Source: Orobanche coerulescens (Eukaryota; Streptophyta; Magnoliopsida; Lamiales; Orobanchaceae). From it: a stretch of 64,000 nt of DNA. Below, one piece after another: positions 42,821 to 54,625 of this stretch. Each line of letters opens with the position of its first letter. The first letter of the stretch is position 1. Both the position numbers and the translations under genes were made by a program. The stretch is from assembly GCA_033398695.1 (NCBI GenBank), contig CM065814.1, forward strand, positions 103,976,501 through 104,040,500, written 5' to 3'. The notes under the pieces are model-generated. The model was not told the origin of the DNA, ran no database searches, and saw only the letters and a program-made list of their open reading frames with translations.

Positions 42821-45230
42821 TGTAATACCCGAGATTTCTGATATGTAATTGAACCTTGTGATATTGTAATTGTTGCATTTTGATCTGAATATTATTCTCT
42901 GTATTTCATGATCCGGTGTTGTTTAGCGCATGATTTCATGAATGTGATCTAAATTGTGATTATGCGCATGTAGCGCACGCTATCGACTATATGTAGCATA
43001 CGCTAATTTGGATCCGTAGTGCACGCTATGTATGAACCTTAACGCGCGCTACACGTAGTCAGCATGATTGAGACAGGGCGGTAGGTGAGATCGGCTGCGG
43101 ATCTCGGTCGGATTATGTCGGGATGAACCTGGACGGCTTTCGGGAAAAAGCCAAGTCAACGTGGTAGCGCACGCTACTGATATAATGATAGCGCACGCTA
43201 AATGCTGAGTACAGTGTAGTCAGTAAGCCGTTAGTGCACGCTACGAATATGGACTAGCACGCGCTAATAACCACTTTCTATAAATAGGACAACATCCTTT
43301 TTCGTATTTTCAGCCTTTTCACTTCCCACATCCGAATCTTTGGACTTAGAGAGTCATACTCTTCATCCTAAACCCTTCATATCAGCATCCTAGCTTGAGT
43401 CGAAGATTGTAGATCATTGGAGATTGGTGTTCAAGCCTTGGCGTTGGATTGCTTTGAGTTCCTCCTTGTTCTTCACTACTTTGAGGTAGGTGATTCTTCA
43501 CCAATATTAAGTACTATTATGAAGGACGTTTTGATCATGATTTGGGACTATCTAGTCAGTTAAATATGTATGTAGTCAAACATCATGTGTTAGAAGGATA
43601 TTTTCGAAGTTTCGGTACTTATTCATCGTATAATCCATTGAACCTTTTTAGTGTATGGACTCCTAAGCATATTCATGTATCTTCAAAACCGATTATGACC
43701 AGTATATGGAGATTACCAAGTTCTTATGTCTTTACCTAAAGGAATCATATGTTTTGGGACATGAAATGGATTGGACTTGGGATATTTTCTTGAAGATCAA
43801 AGATGAAGTATGGTGTTGTGATGATTATACGTATCCTTGCATCTCATAGTCATTTAATACGTAAAGATCTTTCACAAACCGTATAAGCATGATATGCACG
43901 GAGATGGCATGTATTAGCACTGAAGATTTCATGAGTTTCATCACCATTAGATTAAGTTTTCTGCCCAGTAGTAAACTGCCATGCACGGTTAGCGCACGCT
44001 AAGATGTATATATTAACGTGCGCTATCGGGAATGAGTAATGTACGCTACACTTGGTACGTAACGTACGTTATGTCATCAAAGTGACGATCGGCCGATCGA
44101 GAGGATCACAAGACAGCTAGCGTACGCTAGACTTGGTCATTTGCGTACGTTAACGGGCAGGCTTAGCCCACGTTACGTAGAGTACGTAGCGCACGCTAAG
44201 TAGTTCAGGCAGAATTCATTTTTAGGAGCTTTAGGCCGTAAACCGGATTGTTAGACATTCGTACGGCATGAGATGAATTCTTTATTATTTCTTAGGTCCG
44301 AGCCTTGCATAGGGGACGATCTAGGGGTGGTGACATACGGACGCGTGTCATTTGTTGGAGTATTTCATTCTTGCCATTTTCGAGGCAAGTATCATATGTT
44401 GAGTTTGATTTATATTGGAACTTTGATCATGCATATGGTTTTTTTCATGTTGTCGAATATGAGATTTATTTCTTTAATTTCTCGTGGTATTCGTTGTTAA
44501 TTGTTCGTATTGATGAACATATTGAAATGCATATATGTATGCATAATTGATTGGTTTATGGTATAAATGATCCGAGGGGGTCATGAGGATCTATGCTGAG
44601 GGCGCTGGATCGAATGTCCACCATGCGTTGGTCCGACGGGATCATCATGGGGATCTATGCTGAGGGCGCTGGATCGTTGGACGGGTTTTCCACCATGCGT
44701 TGGTCCGACGGGATCATCATAGGGATCTATACCAAGGGCGCTGGATCGCTGGATTACCCTGTATTATGTTGATGGAATCATGAGGATTTACATCGTTGGA
44801 TTCCGATGACGGAAGTCCGTTTGCATGTTTTATGATGCACTGATGAATTATGTATTATGATACTTGTACTAACATTGTTTTGCTAACCCCTTCGGGGGTG
44901 GACATTGTTTTGATGTTCAGGTAGCCGAGGAGCGGGGAAGCAACCATAGTACCGACAGGACGATGAAATGGCTCAGTGATGTGGTTGATGTTTATTGTTA
45001 TTGTGATTTATCTACTTGGTTCACTTTAGTACTTGAGTACGTGTGTTTTAATAATGTCATTTTCGATATGGTTGTATAAGTTAACTCTTTGGATCAGTTG
45101 AACCAGTTCTGTATTTTGAACTTCAGTTTTAAGGTTGGATTATATTTACATTTCTTTTAATTAGCCTTGTAAATTCTTACTTAAAGGGTTTACGGCGCTG
45201 TAATTATTCCGAATATCTCGGGGTGTTACA
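42821..45230 (+). repeat. 3' LTR of G5 (2410 bp)
   Basis: Matches 35514-37926 end to end with scattered substitutions and a few short indels, for example in 44075-44110. The TATA box is at 43278-43287. Confidence 0.95.
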
Positions 45231-45777
45231 AGATCTTCTTTTATTTTGTCTTCATACTTTTCTTCACATGCCAAAGTCTTCCCCTCATTTTATCAATCAT
45301 ACATCACATGCCAACTCCTCTTATCTAAAGTCTTGGTCTTCCTATCATAAAGGAAAGGAATCAAGACAAAAGAGGAAGCATGCGAGGAAGGGGGAGGGTG
45401 CGGCCTCTAGAAGGAATTAGGAGAGTCCGGTTTGATTCGGACTAGCGTGTGTCTAATCAGATAAACTTTGTTCCGTCTCGATGTATTTAGATCAATTTAA
45501 TCAATCCAATTAATTAATTATATCAAATACAAAATAATATAATTAATTTCTCTAAGAGATTTATGAATTAAATTAATCATCTAGTAATTTATTTAATTCA
45601 TTAGGCCGTAAACTAATTTATTCAATAAATTAATTTAGACATGCAGTGTTTCAAAATTACTTAGACATCCAATGTCCAATGAATTAGATATCCAATATCT
45701 AATATTTATAAAGTGAGAATAAGCTTGATTTATTCCGTCGTCTATCTTAATGCGCGACTCGGTAGGTCTGTCTCAAT
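45231..45777 (-). repeat. Copia-type LTR remnant, right piece
   Basis: It continues 35017-35513 across the G5 insertion (the first five bases are the target copy). It is A+T rich with TTAATTAATTATATC-type words and ends where the family A LTR starts at 45778. No coding content. Confidence 0.45.
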
Positions 45778-46059
45778 TGTAATATCCGGAATTTCTACTA
45801 CTATTGTTTAATGTTATTTTATCCAAGTTATGTTGTACAGCGTGGAATCTGTACAGTATGGATAAAACAATTGAAGGACTGAGACACATGTGTTGGTATA
45901 ATTACTGCATTTGGTTGACAGTTGTATTTGAAGATATTGTGTGTCGGGCGTAACATATGAGAATATTTTTGGAAGGAGTATATGTATTCGGTTACCGTAT
46001 GTTCGTGTTTTGTATGTTGAGACGTTGGACAAGAATAGCTGAAAATGGCTTAGTATAGC

Positions 46060-46520
46060 CTTATTAGTGCACGCTAATATTCAAGCATAGCGCACGCTAT
46101 CGTGCAGGGTTAGTGCAGGCTAAAGGCAAAGGATAGCGCACGCTAGTACAGACCAGCTCAGAAGGAATCTACGTGTGGACCCGGCCACTTTCGGCGCATG
46201 TTCCGATAAGGTCAACAGATATTTGTTATGAAGGATTAGCGCACGCTAATGCATATTGTTAGCGCACGCTAATAGAAGATCGGTCCAAAGGGAATCTTAT
46301 CCTTGTCAGAGCTTTCGGTGTGTGGACCCGTCTTCGGAGCATACAGACAAACGAGTCAACTATGAGTAGTGCACGCTATGATCGGATACTAGCGTACGCT
46401 AAATAGAGGCAATTACGTACGTTATTGCATGGGCATTGCGTGCGTAAATCATTGTACGAAGTAAGTCAGTAGCCTCTGGACCTCGATAGCGCACGCTAAC
46501 AAAGTAAGTTAGCGCACGCT
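46060..46520. repeat. Palindrome cluster in the truncated family A LTR
   Basis: TAGCGCACGCTA or one-base variants occur near 46087, 46134, 46225, 46260, 46487 and 46510, with TAGCGTACGCTA near 46390 and TTACGTACGTTA near 46411. Confidence 0.9.
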
Positions 46521-46531
46521 AGTAATGTACA

Positions 46532-46551
46532 GTATATATATATATATATAT
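46532..46551. repeat. (TA)n microsatellite
   Basis: A perfect TA run just after the palindrome cluster, at the place where a TATA box would be expected in this LTR family. Confidence 0.9.
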
Positions 46552-47819
46552 GTGCAGTTGGGCATTATTCGTCATTTCCATCTATTCCTTCCTTGCAACC
46601 GATAGAGAGAGTTCTTAGAGAGATGTTTGAAGTTCCAAACACTGGATTATGGTGGAGCTAATCATTCATAACAACATTTGAAGCCTGGAAGTGATTGAGA
46701 ATGGATTCAACCTTGGGATTCAATCCATTCCTTCAAAGAGGTAATTACTCTTCTCATTTGGATTTCGTTTTGGATTGAATGTTGATGTTCTTGAGTTGAT
46801 GATTATCATATAAACAAGATGATGTGCATGATTATGAGATGTATTACCGGATTATGATGATATTGTTGTTGATATTTGGACATTGACATGATTCTTGTGG
46901 TTTGAATTGTGTTGTTCGTATTCTTGAGATAAGTTAGTTAATCCTTCTCCTCAATTTTGGCTGTTGATGTCATTGTTGATGATTACTCTCTGTAATGTTA
47001 GATTATGGAAGTGTTGTTATGGTTCTTGGTATTCATATGTTGATATTGAGGAAGAAGGTGATCTATGAATATATGACTTGTATTATGAGTTGGATGATTG
47101 TTTTTATGTTAAAGGATATCAGATTTCATTGTTTTGATAGCTATAAACATGATTTCGAATCACTTAGTGTTCTTGATAATCGCCATATGTTGATCGATAC
47201 TTGTAAGGCATGCATCTGTACAGCATTAGCGCACGCTAAGCTTACTGCCTTTTCATGATGCTATGTTCGCTTTGTTTGCTTTGATTGCTTTGTTCGCTTG
47301 TAAGTGTTGTTCGCATCGTACTTTGCTCAATTTCAATCTTCAGGTATTTATAGATGTCGATCCTTGAGCTTCCTTCATAGCCGTTGCATTTTCCTGTAAC
47401 AAATTCGTCCGTTGGAGAAATAGACTTCTTTGTTTTTCTTTTCGAACATTGCAAGGCTGGATTCCCTTATTTTAATCCATTTCCAACTGTTGTGAAGACT
47501 TTCACATTGTAGTGCCGAATCTTTAGATTATAATATGCTTAAAGTCTTCAGTGGTGGGTCTCGATGAAGATTTTAATTCATTGCTTTCTGGGAATCTCTC
47601 CAGTCTGTCTCTCTACGCCTGCATGTGAATTTCCATGATTATTGACTTTTCAACGCATGCTGACATGGACTGGATTACTTGGCTGATCACTTATCTGATC
47701 TCGTACAGTCATCCTTATCTGATGTCGGACTTCTCTGATGTAACTTCTCTGAGATTAAGTTCTCTGTCCCAACGAATCTTCTCTGATCTGAAATCCTCTA
47801 ACCTGCTTAACTTATCTGA

Positions 47820-48075
47820 TCTGATGGTCAAACTTCAGTTGACTCCGTCTGATCACTTGACTGTAGTTTGGTCAAACTTCTCTGCCAAATATTTTGACCA
47901 GGACTTCTCTGATAAATCTCTTTTTGAAGAACGTTGTCTGATGATAAGTCGTTTGTGGTCAACCTTCTCTGAACAGTTGAGTTGACCAAGACTTCTCTGA
48001 TTAAACTTGTCTGCAACTCGGCTTTCTGCAGTGTTTGGTCAAACCTCTCTGATGTATCTATTTGACCAAAACTCA
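47820..48075. promoter_or_regulatory. Cluster of W-box cores (TTGAC) and CTTCTCTGAT repeats
   Basis: About nine TTGAC or GTCAA words lie in 250 bp, several as TTTGACCA or TGGTCAAAC, among many copies of CTTCTCTGAT. W boxes bind WRKY factors in stress responses, and some copia LTRs are known to use such sites. Function here is inferred. Confidence 0.55.
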
Positions 48076-48134
48076 TCTGATATTGAACTTCTCTGTGATT
48101 TATACTTAGCCGATTTTTTTTGCCTAACTTACAT

Positions 48135-48252
48135 GGCCTACAGAAGATACTTATTTGGTTCTTCTTTACATTTTGCCAAGTATTCAACTATATAAAATCT
48201 GGCCTACAGAAGATACTCATTTGGTTCTTCTTTACATTTTGCCAAGTATTTA
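48135..48252. repeat. Tandem duplication, period 66 bp
   Basis: GGCCTACAGAAGATACT through TTTTGCCAAGTATT occurs at 48135 and again at 48201, with one or two differences. Confidence 0.93.
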
Positions 48253-48317
48253 AAACATACATTTGAGTAATCAAATACAGGGATGACATCATCAAAATCT
48301 AATAAGTATTCCTAACA

Positions 48318-49511
48318 ATCTGAAACCCCCATGGCTTCCCAACATCTCAGTTTCATTATCAACTTGGTTCTACTCTAAAGATCTGAGCTTTATGTTCGTT
48401 GATTCTTTGTTCTCCTTTTGGGTTCTGCGTTTTTTCTTCTATTTCGATTTCTTAGTGCTTTATTATGTTTTTTTGATTTGGGGTCTGGTCTGGTTTAATC
48501 TTGCTCCTACGGTGTTTGCTGAAATTCCACTCAGATTTGTTTTTTGGGGAATGACTTGCTTTTCCAGATCCTATTAGGGCATGAGCATGGGTAAAAACCA
48601 ACCTCATCTTCCCCTCTCATCAACAAGCTGTTGTAGTTATTGTGGTTATTTTAGACCATCACGAGACCACGTATAGTCGAACTATACCTATAATAGCTAA
48701 AGAAATGATCTGTAACTGGATAGACTCAAAGACTGTGGATTCTACTCCATCTCTGGCCATTTACCACATGCGAAAGCTGTTTGTTTGCTCGATTGGACTA
48801 GTTGTTAGGTTTGTTGTAGGGCCTTTGCGGCCTCGTCTCTATTTGTATGACAATGGTCTGTATTGTCTCACTGTTAGGAGCAACTTTAATTTGTGGATGG
48901 GGAATGCACCAACACTGTCTCATTACACTCTTTGTAATATCTTGATTTTCATCTAATGAAGAATATTTACCTGTCAAAAAAAAGACAACATTATCATCCA
49001 TCGACCATCAGCACTATAGAACTCCTCTAAATACAACATACTCCACTCCTAATCTAATTAAGAATCCTATCAATATAGGACTCCACAATCATCTCCATAA
49101 AATCCTACCTATTTAAACAAATACAACACAACTACAATCTCACAATCCAACACTCTACATATATGCACAATATTTTGTACTGCAAAAACTCTCATCCAAA
49201 ACTCACGACAAAACTTGTAAAGGCGAATTCTGCAATCTACAAAATAATTACTATTACGAATTCTCTACTGAAAAAAAAAGGAAGAAGAAAATACATAGAA
49301 CCAGAACAAGAAGAATTCCTCGTGTTTTCTCATTCAAAGTTCTCTGCTAGGAGTTCAATCTCGAAACTGGTTTTCAACTCCACACAAGGTAAACAATCAA
49401 AATTTAATCTCCTTTATATATCGTTTCGAGTTTCATCTTCTTGAAAATGCAAGCTTCAGCTGTAAATTCATATAGTCCCTACCAAATGAGATAAAAATAC
49501 CAACTCCATAG
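48318..49511. other. Unclassified, with a LINE-like 3' end near 48985
   Basis: The stretch ending TAATGAAGAATATTTACC then TGTCAAAAAAAAG (48955-48986) resembles the 3' end and short A tail of plant LINEs, but no coding block is recognised upstream. The part from 48990 to 49511 is A+T rich with no recognised content. Confidence 0.35.
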
Positions 49512-49557
49512 TGTTGGAATATTTTATTCCAAATATTCATTAATCGAGTTTTGATGA

Positions 49558-50518
49558 TGTTGTGCGACGATTCATTCGCCGCGGTAGGCGATCGGCGACC
49601 TCCCTGAAAAGTCAACCATAGAAGCCAAACTCCGGACGAACACCTAGAGTCCGGCATAATACAGCGATCGTCTTTTGGTAACCAGCGATCGCCTTTTGAC
49701 ACATGGCGATCGTCTTTGTCTAACGGATCAGAGACGATCGTCTCATGCCACGTGGGGATCCGGCATCCGTCAAAGTCGTCGAAGACCGAATCTTGGACGA
49801 TGGCCCACCCGCGGATCTTCATAGGATACCAACAAAAAGGATCATTGACCCCAGCCTGTCACCTACCACACCTACCGACAAGGCCGCCGAAAGGTACGAA
49901 GTGGACCCTCCTCGGACAAATGACTCGCGACGCGTCCGGCTTCCCATCGTTCACCCAGTGGCCTCCAACCGCAACCTCGGACCTCAAGGAACAGGCCCAC
50001 GTGACGGGACGATCGGCCGTTTATTTTAATATAGAAAACGGCGATCGCCCGCGATCGCCTGAGGGATCCCAACTACCTTGTCCCCTATAAATAGAGGACT
50101 CACTGTTGCAGCCAAGGGAACGGATCCTACCACGAATTAAGTGCAAAATACACACCAAAGAGAGAAAAAAAGGCTCTTTTGGCAAGCACTAACATATTCA
50201 TAGTGACATTCACACACATTCATCATAAATTCCAAGCAAGAACTCACAGATTCATCCATCTGGTTCTTCCGGCAATCTACGCGCTCTAAAGCCTAGATAA
50301 CTAGAAGCTTTTACACTCATTGTATTAGATTCTAACATTAATATTTGTACTCGATAAAGATATTTATTAATAACATCTCGCGAGAGCATTCAAGCCCGGG
50401 ACTAACAACCCCGGCAAATCTTGTGTTATCTATTTTCCCACGGAAGTGTTCTCGCATTTTGTTTGTTACTCGATCGTTCCAGCAATACTATCTCCGGATA
50501 ATATTTTGGGTAACAACA
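49558..50518 (+). repeat. 5' LTR of G7 (961 bp)
   Basis: It carries repeated CGATCG words, among them GCGATCGTC, GCGATCGCC and the pair GGCGATCGCCCGCGATCGCC at 50039-50058, and a TATA box at 50086-50094. Confidence 0.95.
50086..50094 (+). promoter_or_regulatory. TATA box of the G7 5' LTR
   Basis: TATAAATAG follows the CGATCG-rich region; the 3' LTR copy is at 60954-60962. Confidence 0.7.
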
Positions 50519-50519
50519 A

Positions 50520-50537
50520 TTGGCGCTAGAGGAAGGG
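50520..50537 (+). other. Primer binding site of G7 (not initiator Met)
   Basis: TTGGCGCTAGAGGAAGGG follows the 5' LTR by one base. TGGCGC-type sites are used by Tat and Athila elements; the exact tRNA was not determined. Confidence 0.7.
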
Positions 50538-50645
50538 CATCTAAACCTTCATTTTTATTCCTACCGTCTCGAAGAACACTCACTGTTCTCCGGACATATA
50601 CTTGAAGAAACACTCACTGTTCTTCAATAGAAAAACCATCAGAAA

Positions 50646-52450
50646 ATGACATCAGCAACAACCTCCAAGAGGGCCACCCCGAGATCTCACGGAAATCTTA
50701 TCCCGGCGAGGACCGAATCCCACCACGGCGGAAGGCGGCCGTGGCGACGCTAGCTCACTCCCGCCCCGAGGGACGGTTCTAGCCTCTCACTCGACCGGGC
50801 CCAGACATCGAGCAGATTGAGGAGGCTATAGCCATCCTCGAGGAACGGCAGAGGCCCGCGATACGCCTACCATCACCCCGTCGCCTAACCACGGCAAGCA
50901 AAAGGAAGCTCAAGGGGATCTATGTTGAGAAATCGGCACAAAGCCCCGAGCCCGGAGAAGGCTCTCGTGAGGCGGGACGATTCCGTCTTCGCCCGCCAGG
51001 GAGCGATCCTCATGGCGGCCGGGCACTCGAGCCCCAAATGAGACATCGATATCCGAATCCTTTACCAGAGTTCGGCGTATCCGACTCCCAAGAGACAGAC
51101 GGCCAACGAGCCTCGCCGCCCAAGAAGGGAACCCTCCGGCGGGGAGATCGTCGTTCACCACGGGGCCAGGGATCGCACACGATCGCCTTGGTTCACGCTC
51201 GAGAGTCAATCGGCGAAAGGGCAAAGGACGGCGATAGCCGCCATACAACGCCAGACTCGGCGAGATGAAGGCGCTCATGGAAAATGGGCAGCGCCAGAGA
51301 TCGATCATTGGTTCAAGCGAACCACTCACGACTCGGGTCGAGCTCGCCACCCAACCAACTATCAATCCCCACAAACACCTTTATACGAGGGGAAATCGGA
51401 TCCGAAACCCACTTAAGCAAATTCCGGATCTACATGACCGGGTGCGGAGCTTGATGCGACGAAATGTCGTATGTTCCCGTTAACTCGGGCGACCTCGCCC
51501 ACGATGGTACACCTCACTACCATCTCGCTCAATCAATTGCTTTGAGAAGCTAGCGAACGACTTGAGTCATACTTCGCCGCCAAAGTCGCTCGCCGGAAGG
51601 TCCTCACCGCATGATGAAAATCAGCGGGGAAGGACGAATCGGATGAGGATTACATCGACCGGGTAGACGAGATAGTCCTCACCGGTGAGCCCGCTGCCGA
51701 CGAGATCGCTCTCAACTCGATTATGAGCGGATTCCACGGACGCCGCCCATGTTCAGCACCTCACAAAAGATATCCCCCGACCTATTCGATCTTCCGCAAC
51801 AAGGCCGCGGGTTCCCGGCCGACAGAGGATGCTCTCACTCCGCTTAGAAGAGGGACCGTCCAAGAAGGAAAAGCGCCCTCCCATGTCCGTAAGAAGGCGG
51901 TCGCCAAGCCCGTAAAGGCGATCGCTGCCGCCCTGGCGAGTTCAAAGCCTTCGAGGATGTAGAGGTCCACCTTCTTCACAACCTCAACTTATCTCCGCCC
52001 ACATCTTCAACGCGATCAAGGGTCGCGAGTGGCTTTCAAGCCAAAGCCAATAAGGGACCACGGTCACCTAGACCGTAGCAAATTCTGTGCCTATCATAAG
52101 AGTCCCGCCACAACACTAGCCAATGCCGCGACCTCCTCGAGCAGCTCTCGCGATCGTTTGAGGAAGGCAACCGACAATTTGATCACCAAGCCGTAACCCA
52201 GACGGAAAGAGCCGAGGGCGCGACCGCCGACCAATCGAGAGAATTCCTCCCAATCCGATCGCGGGATCGAGCATGAGCCGAGTATTCGATGAGTCGATCC
52301 CTCCGATCAACTCCCGGTCGGATCAACATGCTCCAAGCAGGAGGTGGGAGCCTCGGGGGCCTTTCCCCGGTTTCCACCCTGTCAAACAGGAAGCGAAAAG
52401 CCGAGCTGAGGGCTTTCGCCGAAGTCCATGTTGTAGTGCCTCCGGAGCCG
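50646..52450 (+). pseudogene. G7 gag, heavily damaged
   Basis: The first ATG after the leader opens MTSATTSKRATPRSHGN, but stops follow. A recognisable gag block near 51560-51720 reads SYFAAKVARRKVL, then DESDEDYIDRVDEIV and NSIMSGFHGRR, the retrotransposon-gag pattern of gypsy elements (a long helix, then a region such as ESLKDYVDRF). Five or more frame changes lie between 50700 and 52300. G+C content is higher than in the flanking copia LTR. No zinc knuckle is clear. Confidence 0.65.
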
Positions 52451-52930
52451 ACCATCTCTAGAGACGCACTCATCACCTTTTCCAACAAGGACAGGGAGGG
52501 GGTGCAATGTCCCAAAGAAGATGCACTAGTAATCTCCGCGTGCATCCTTGGGAAGATGGTCGATCGCGTGTTGGTCGACAATGGGAGTTATTCAAATCCG
52601 CCATAGACCAACTCGGCAACCTAATCAAATTCATCAAGCCTTTCGACACCGTGCTTCAAGGGTTCGGCGACAACACAGTCCAAGCCTACGGGAGGATCAA
52701 GCTCTCCGTCGAGCTAGTATGCTTTTATGATCCCAAGGTTAGGATTACTAGGAACCTAAGCTTTGTAATCATAGATAGGCCCAGCATCTATAATGGGTTC
52801 CTAGGTCGCCCCTTTTTAGAAACCTTTGAGGCGGTCGCCTCATCTTTCTTTTACTATATCAAATTCCCCACTGCCGATGGGACGGTCGGTACTGTAAAAG
52901 GAGATCAACTAATGGCAAAGAGATGTTTGA
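52451..52930 (+). pseudogene. G7 protease region
   Basis: The block ALVISACILGKMVDRVLVDN then GSYSNPP holds the active site DNGS (52577-52588), the variant usual in Tat/Athila proteases. A second frame continues with FDTVLQGFGDNTVQAYGRIK, LSFVIIDRPSIYNGFLGRP and a KFPTADGTVGTVKGDQ block, all typical of the protease-RT segment of this lineage. A frameshift occurs just after the active site. Confidence 0.83.
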
Positions 52931-53179
52931 GTTACTCCTATGTTGTTAATTCTTTCAATACTTCCCGTACTGTATGTAACATTGAAGCGACCGACGATCA
53001 ACCCATGGAGATCGACGAGCCTGAGACTTCGTACCAACCCGACTCGAGGACGCCATCTCTCATCGATCGACGGACGACATCGAGCCAAGGATCGGTTTGA
53101 GCCAAGTCTCGACATCGATCCAAGGACCGAGTCCGGAGATCGTACCAAACGAGGCGACTGTTCTGTCGAAGAGTTAGAA

Positions 53180-54060
53180 AGCATTACGATGGATCCGATC
53201 ATCCGAGCGGGAGGTACAGATCGCGCGAGCATCGACCGCGAATTAAAGGGAGATCTGATCAACTTGCTACGTAAGAACATCGGTGTCTTTGCCTGGTCGC
53301 ATCAAGATATGGTTGGCATAAGTCCCGAACACGCCCGCCATTATCTCAAGATCGACCTGACAATGAAACCTGTTCACCGAGCGTAGGAAGTTCGGTCCCG
53401 AGAAATACGCAGCGCTCGACATAGAAGTCCGTGGTTACTCGGCAACAGATCGATCGGAGTAGCAACCGACGAACCACAGTGGGTCGCCAACGCGGTGCTC
53501 GTCAAAAAGCCGATCGCTCCTGGAGATTATGCATAGACTTCACCGACCTCAACGCGGCATGTCCAAAAGAACACTTCCCAATGCCTCATATCGATCATCT
53601 GGTCGATAGCACGGCAGGTTTCGAAATGATGTCGAATAATGAAGACTTACACGTATAACATAAAATCCCAATGGCAGAGGAAGACATAAAACACACAACT
53701 ATCCACACGAAAAAGACATATACTACGGTCGAATGCCGTTCGGCTTGAAAAACGCAGGGGCGACCTACCGGCGATTAGTCAACGGGATGTTCGCCGATCG
53801 ATCGGCAAGACCATGGAGGTCTACATTGACGATATCGTGGTCAAAAGCCTCAAGAAGGAAGATCACCTCAACGATCTTGCCGAGACGTTCGCCATCCTTG
53901 AGAAGTTTAACATGAAGTCGAACCCCAAGAAATGCAACTTCGGGTGGGCTCCGGAAGTTCTTGGGGCACATAGTGAGCCAAAGGGGGATCGAGGCGAACC
54001 CCGCCAAGATACGAGCGATCCTTGACATGCGGGAACCGCGAAACATCAAACAGTGCAACG
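53180..54060 (+). pseudogene. G7 reverse transcriptase
   Basis: The start reads NIGVFAWSHQDMVGISPE, then (other frame) WRLCIDFTDLNAACPKEHFP, and MPFGLKNAGATYRRLVNGMF. The active site VYIDDIVVKS is intact, with its first Asp at 53828-53830, and is followed by KCNFG and LGHIVSQRGIEANPAKIRAI. Stops and frame changes occur near 53385, 53535, 53660 and 53800. The YIDDIVVKS variant and GIEANPEK-type block are characteristic of Tat-lineage elements. Confidence 0.85.
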
Positions 54061-54119
54061 CCTCACAGTGTCTAGCCGCCTCAACCGTTTCATATCACGG
54101 CTCGGCGATAAAAGCAAGC

Positions 54120-54600
54120 CTTTCTTCGCGACCATCAAGAACAAGAAGTTCGCATGGACGAAAGAAAGCCGATAGCATTCGCCAAAATAAAGGAATATCT
54201 ATCCAACCCCGAGATCTCGGCAAAGCCGATCCCCTGAAAAATTATTCCTTTACTTAGCGGCCTCGGAGGTCGACCGAGTGCCGCTCAGTGCGAGCAGAGG
54301 GCAAGCCCACTTGCCGATCTACTATGTTAGCCAGCGCTCCACGACGCCGAGACACGTTACACACCATTGGAGAAGATCGCCTATGCCCTTGTCATGAGTG
54401 TACGAAACCGAGAGCTTACTTCTTCGATCACTGTGGAGGTCCTAACCACTCTACCCCTAAGACAAGTCCCGCACCGAGGACACCAACGGCGACTCCTCAA
54501 GTGGTCGCCGGAGATCGCACAATACGGTATCACTTACGCTCCGCACGGCGATCAAAGGCCAAGCTCGCGGACTTCGTGGTGGAATTAACGTTCCCTCACA
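54120..54600 (+). pseudogene. G7 first RNase H
   Basis: The segment is badly frame-shifted. AHLPIYYVSQRST near 54303 and a YALVMSVRN block near 54379 are the usual positions of the first RNase H (YYVS and ALVxxxRKLRPYF). KWSPEIAQYGITYAPHGDQR near 54500 is like the terminal IEL..FDI.Y.PR block. Catalytic residues cannot all be placed. Confidence 0.6.
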
Positions 54601-54625
54601 CCAGGCCAGTCGGCCGACCCGCCTG

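Larger units (their letters stand above)
35514..45230 (+). mobile_element. Full-length gypsy element G5 (Tekay/Del-type chromovirus), 9717 bp
   Basis: Two LTRs (35514-37926 and 42821-45230) start TGTAATACCCGAG and end GGGGTATTACA or GGGGTGTTACA, and perfect 5-bp duplications AGATC flank the whole element (35509-35513 and 45231-45235). Between them are a primer binding site, gag, protease, RT, RNase H, integrase and a chromodomain, all on the plus strand. About a dozen differences occur in the first 450 bp of the two LTRs, so the insertion is fairly young. Stops in gag, one frameshift and lost catalytic residues in RT and integrase make it non-autonomous. Confidence 0.95.
45778..47250 (+). mobile_element. 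Truncated gypsy LTR, family A, second copy
   Basis: It starts TGTAATATCCGGAATTTCTAC and aligns with the reverse complement of 11053 downward, including GATATTGTGTGT and the palindrome cluster at 46060-46520. The alignment stops abruptly after the TAGCGCACGCTA near 47227, at about 47250, and the rest of the LTR is missing. Confidence 0.88.
47251..48317 (-). mobile_element. Copia LTR (minus strand), left end unclear
   Basis: The right end on the minus strand starts TGTTAGGAATACTTATTAG at 48317, a typical copia LTR start. The body contains CTTCTCTGAT and TTGACC repeats (47640-48075) and a 66-bp tandem duplication (48135-48252). The left end is taken as the point where family A similarity stops; no target duplication was found, so it may be truncated. 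Confidence 0.6.
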
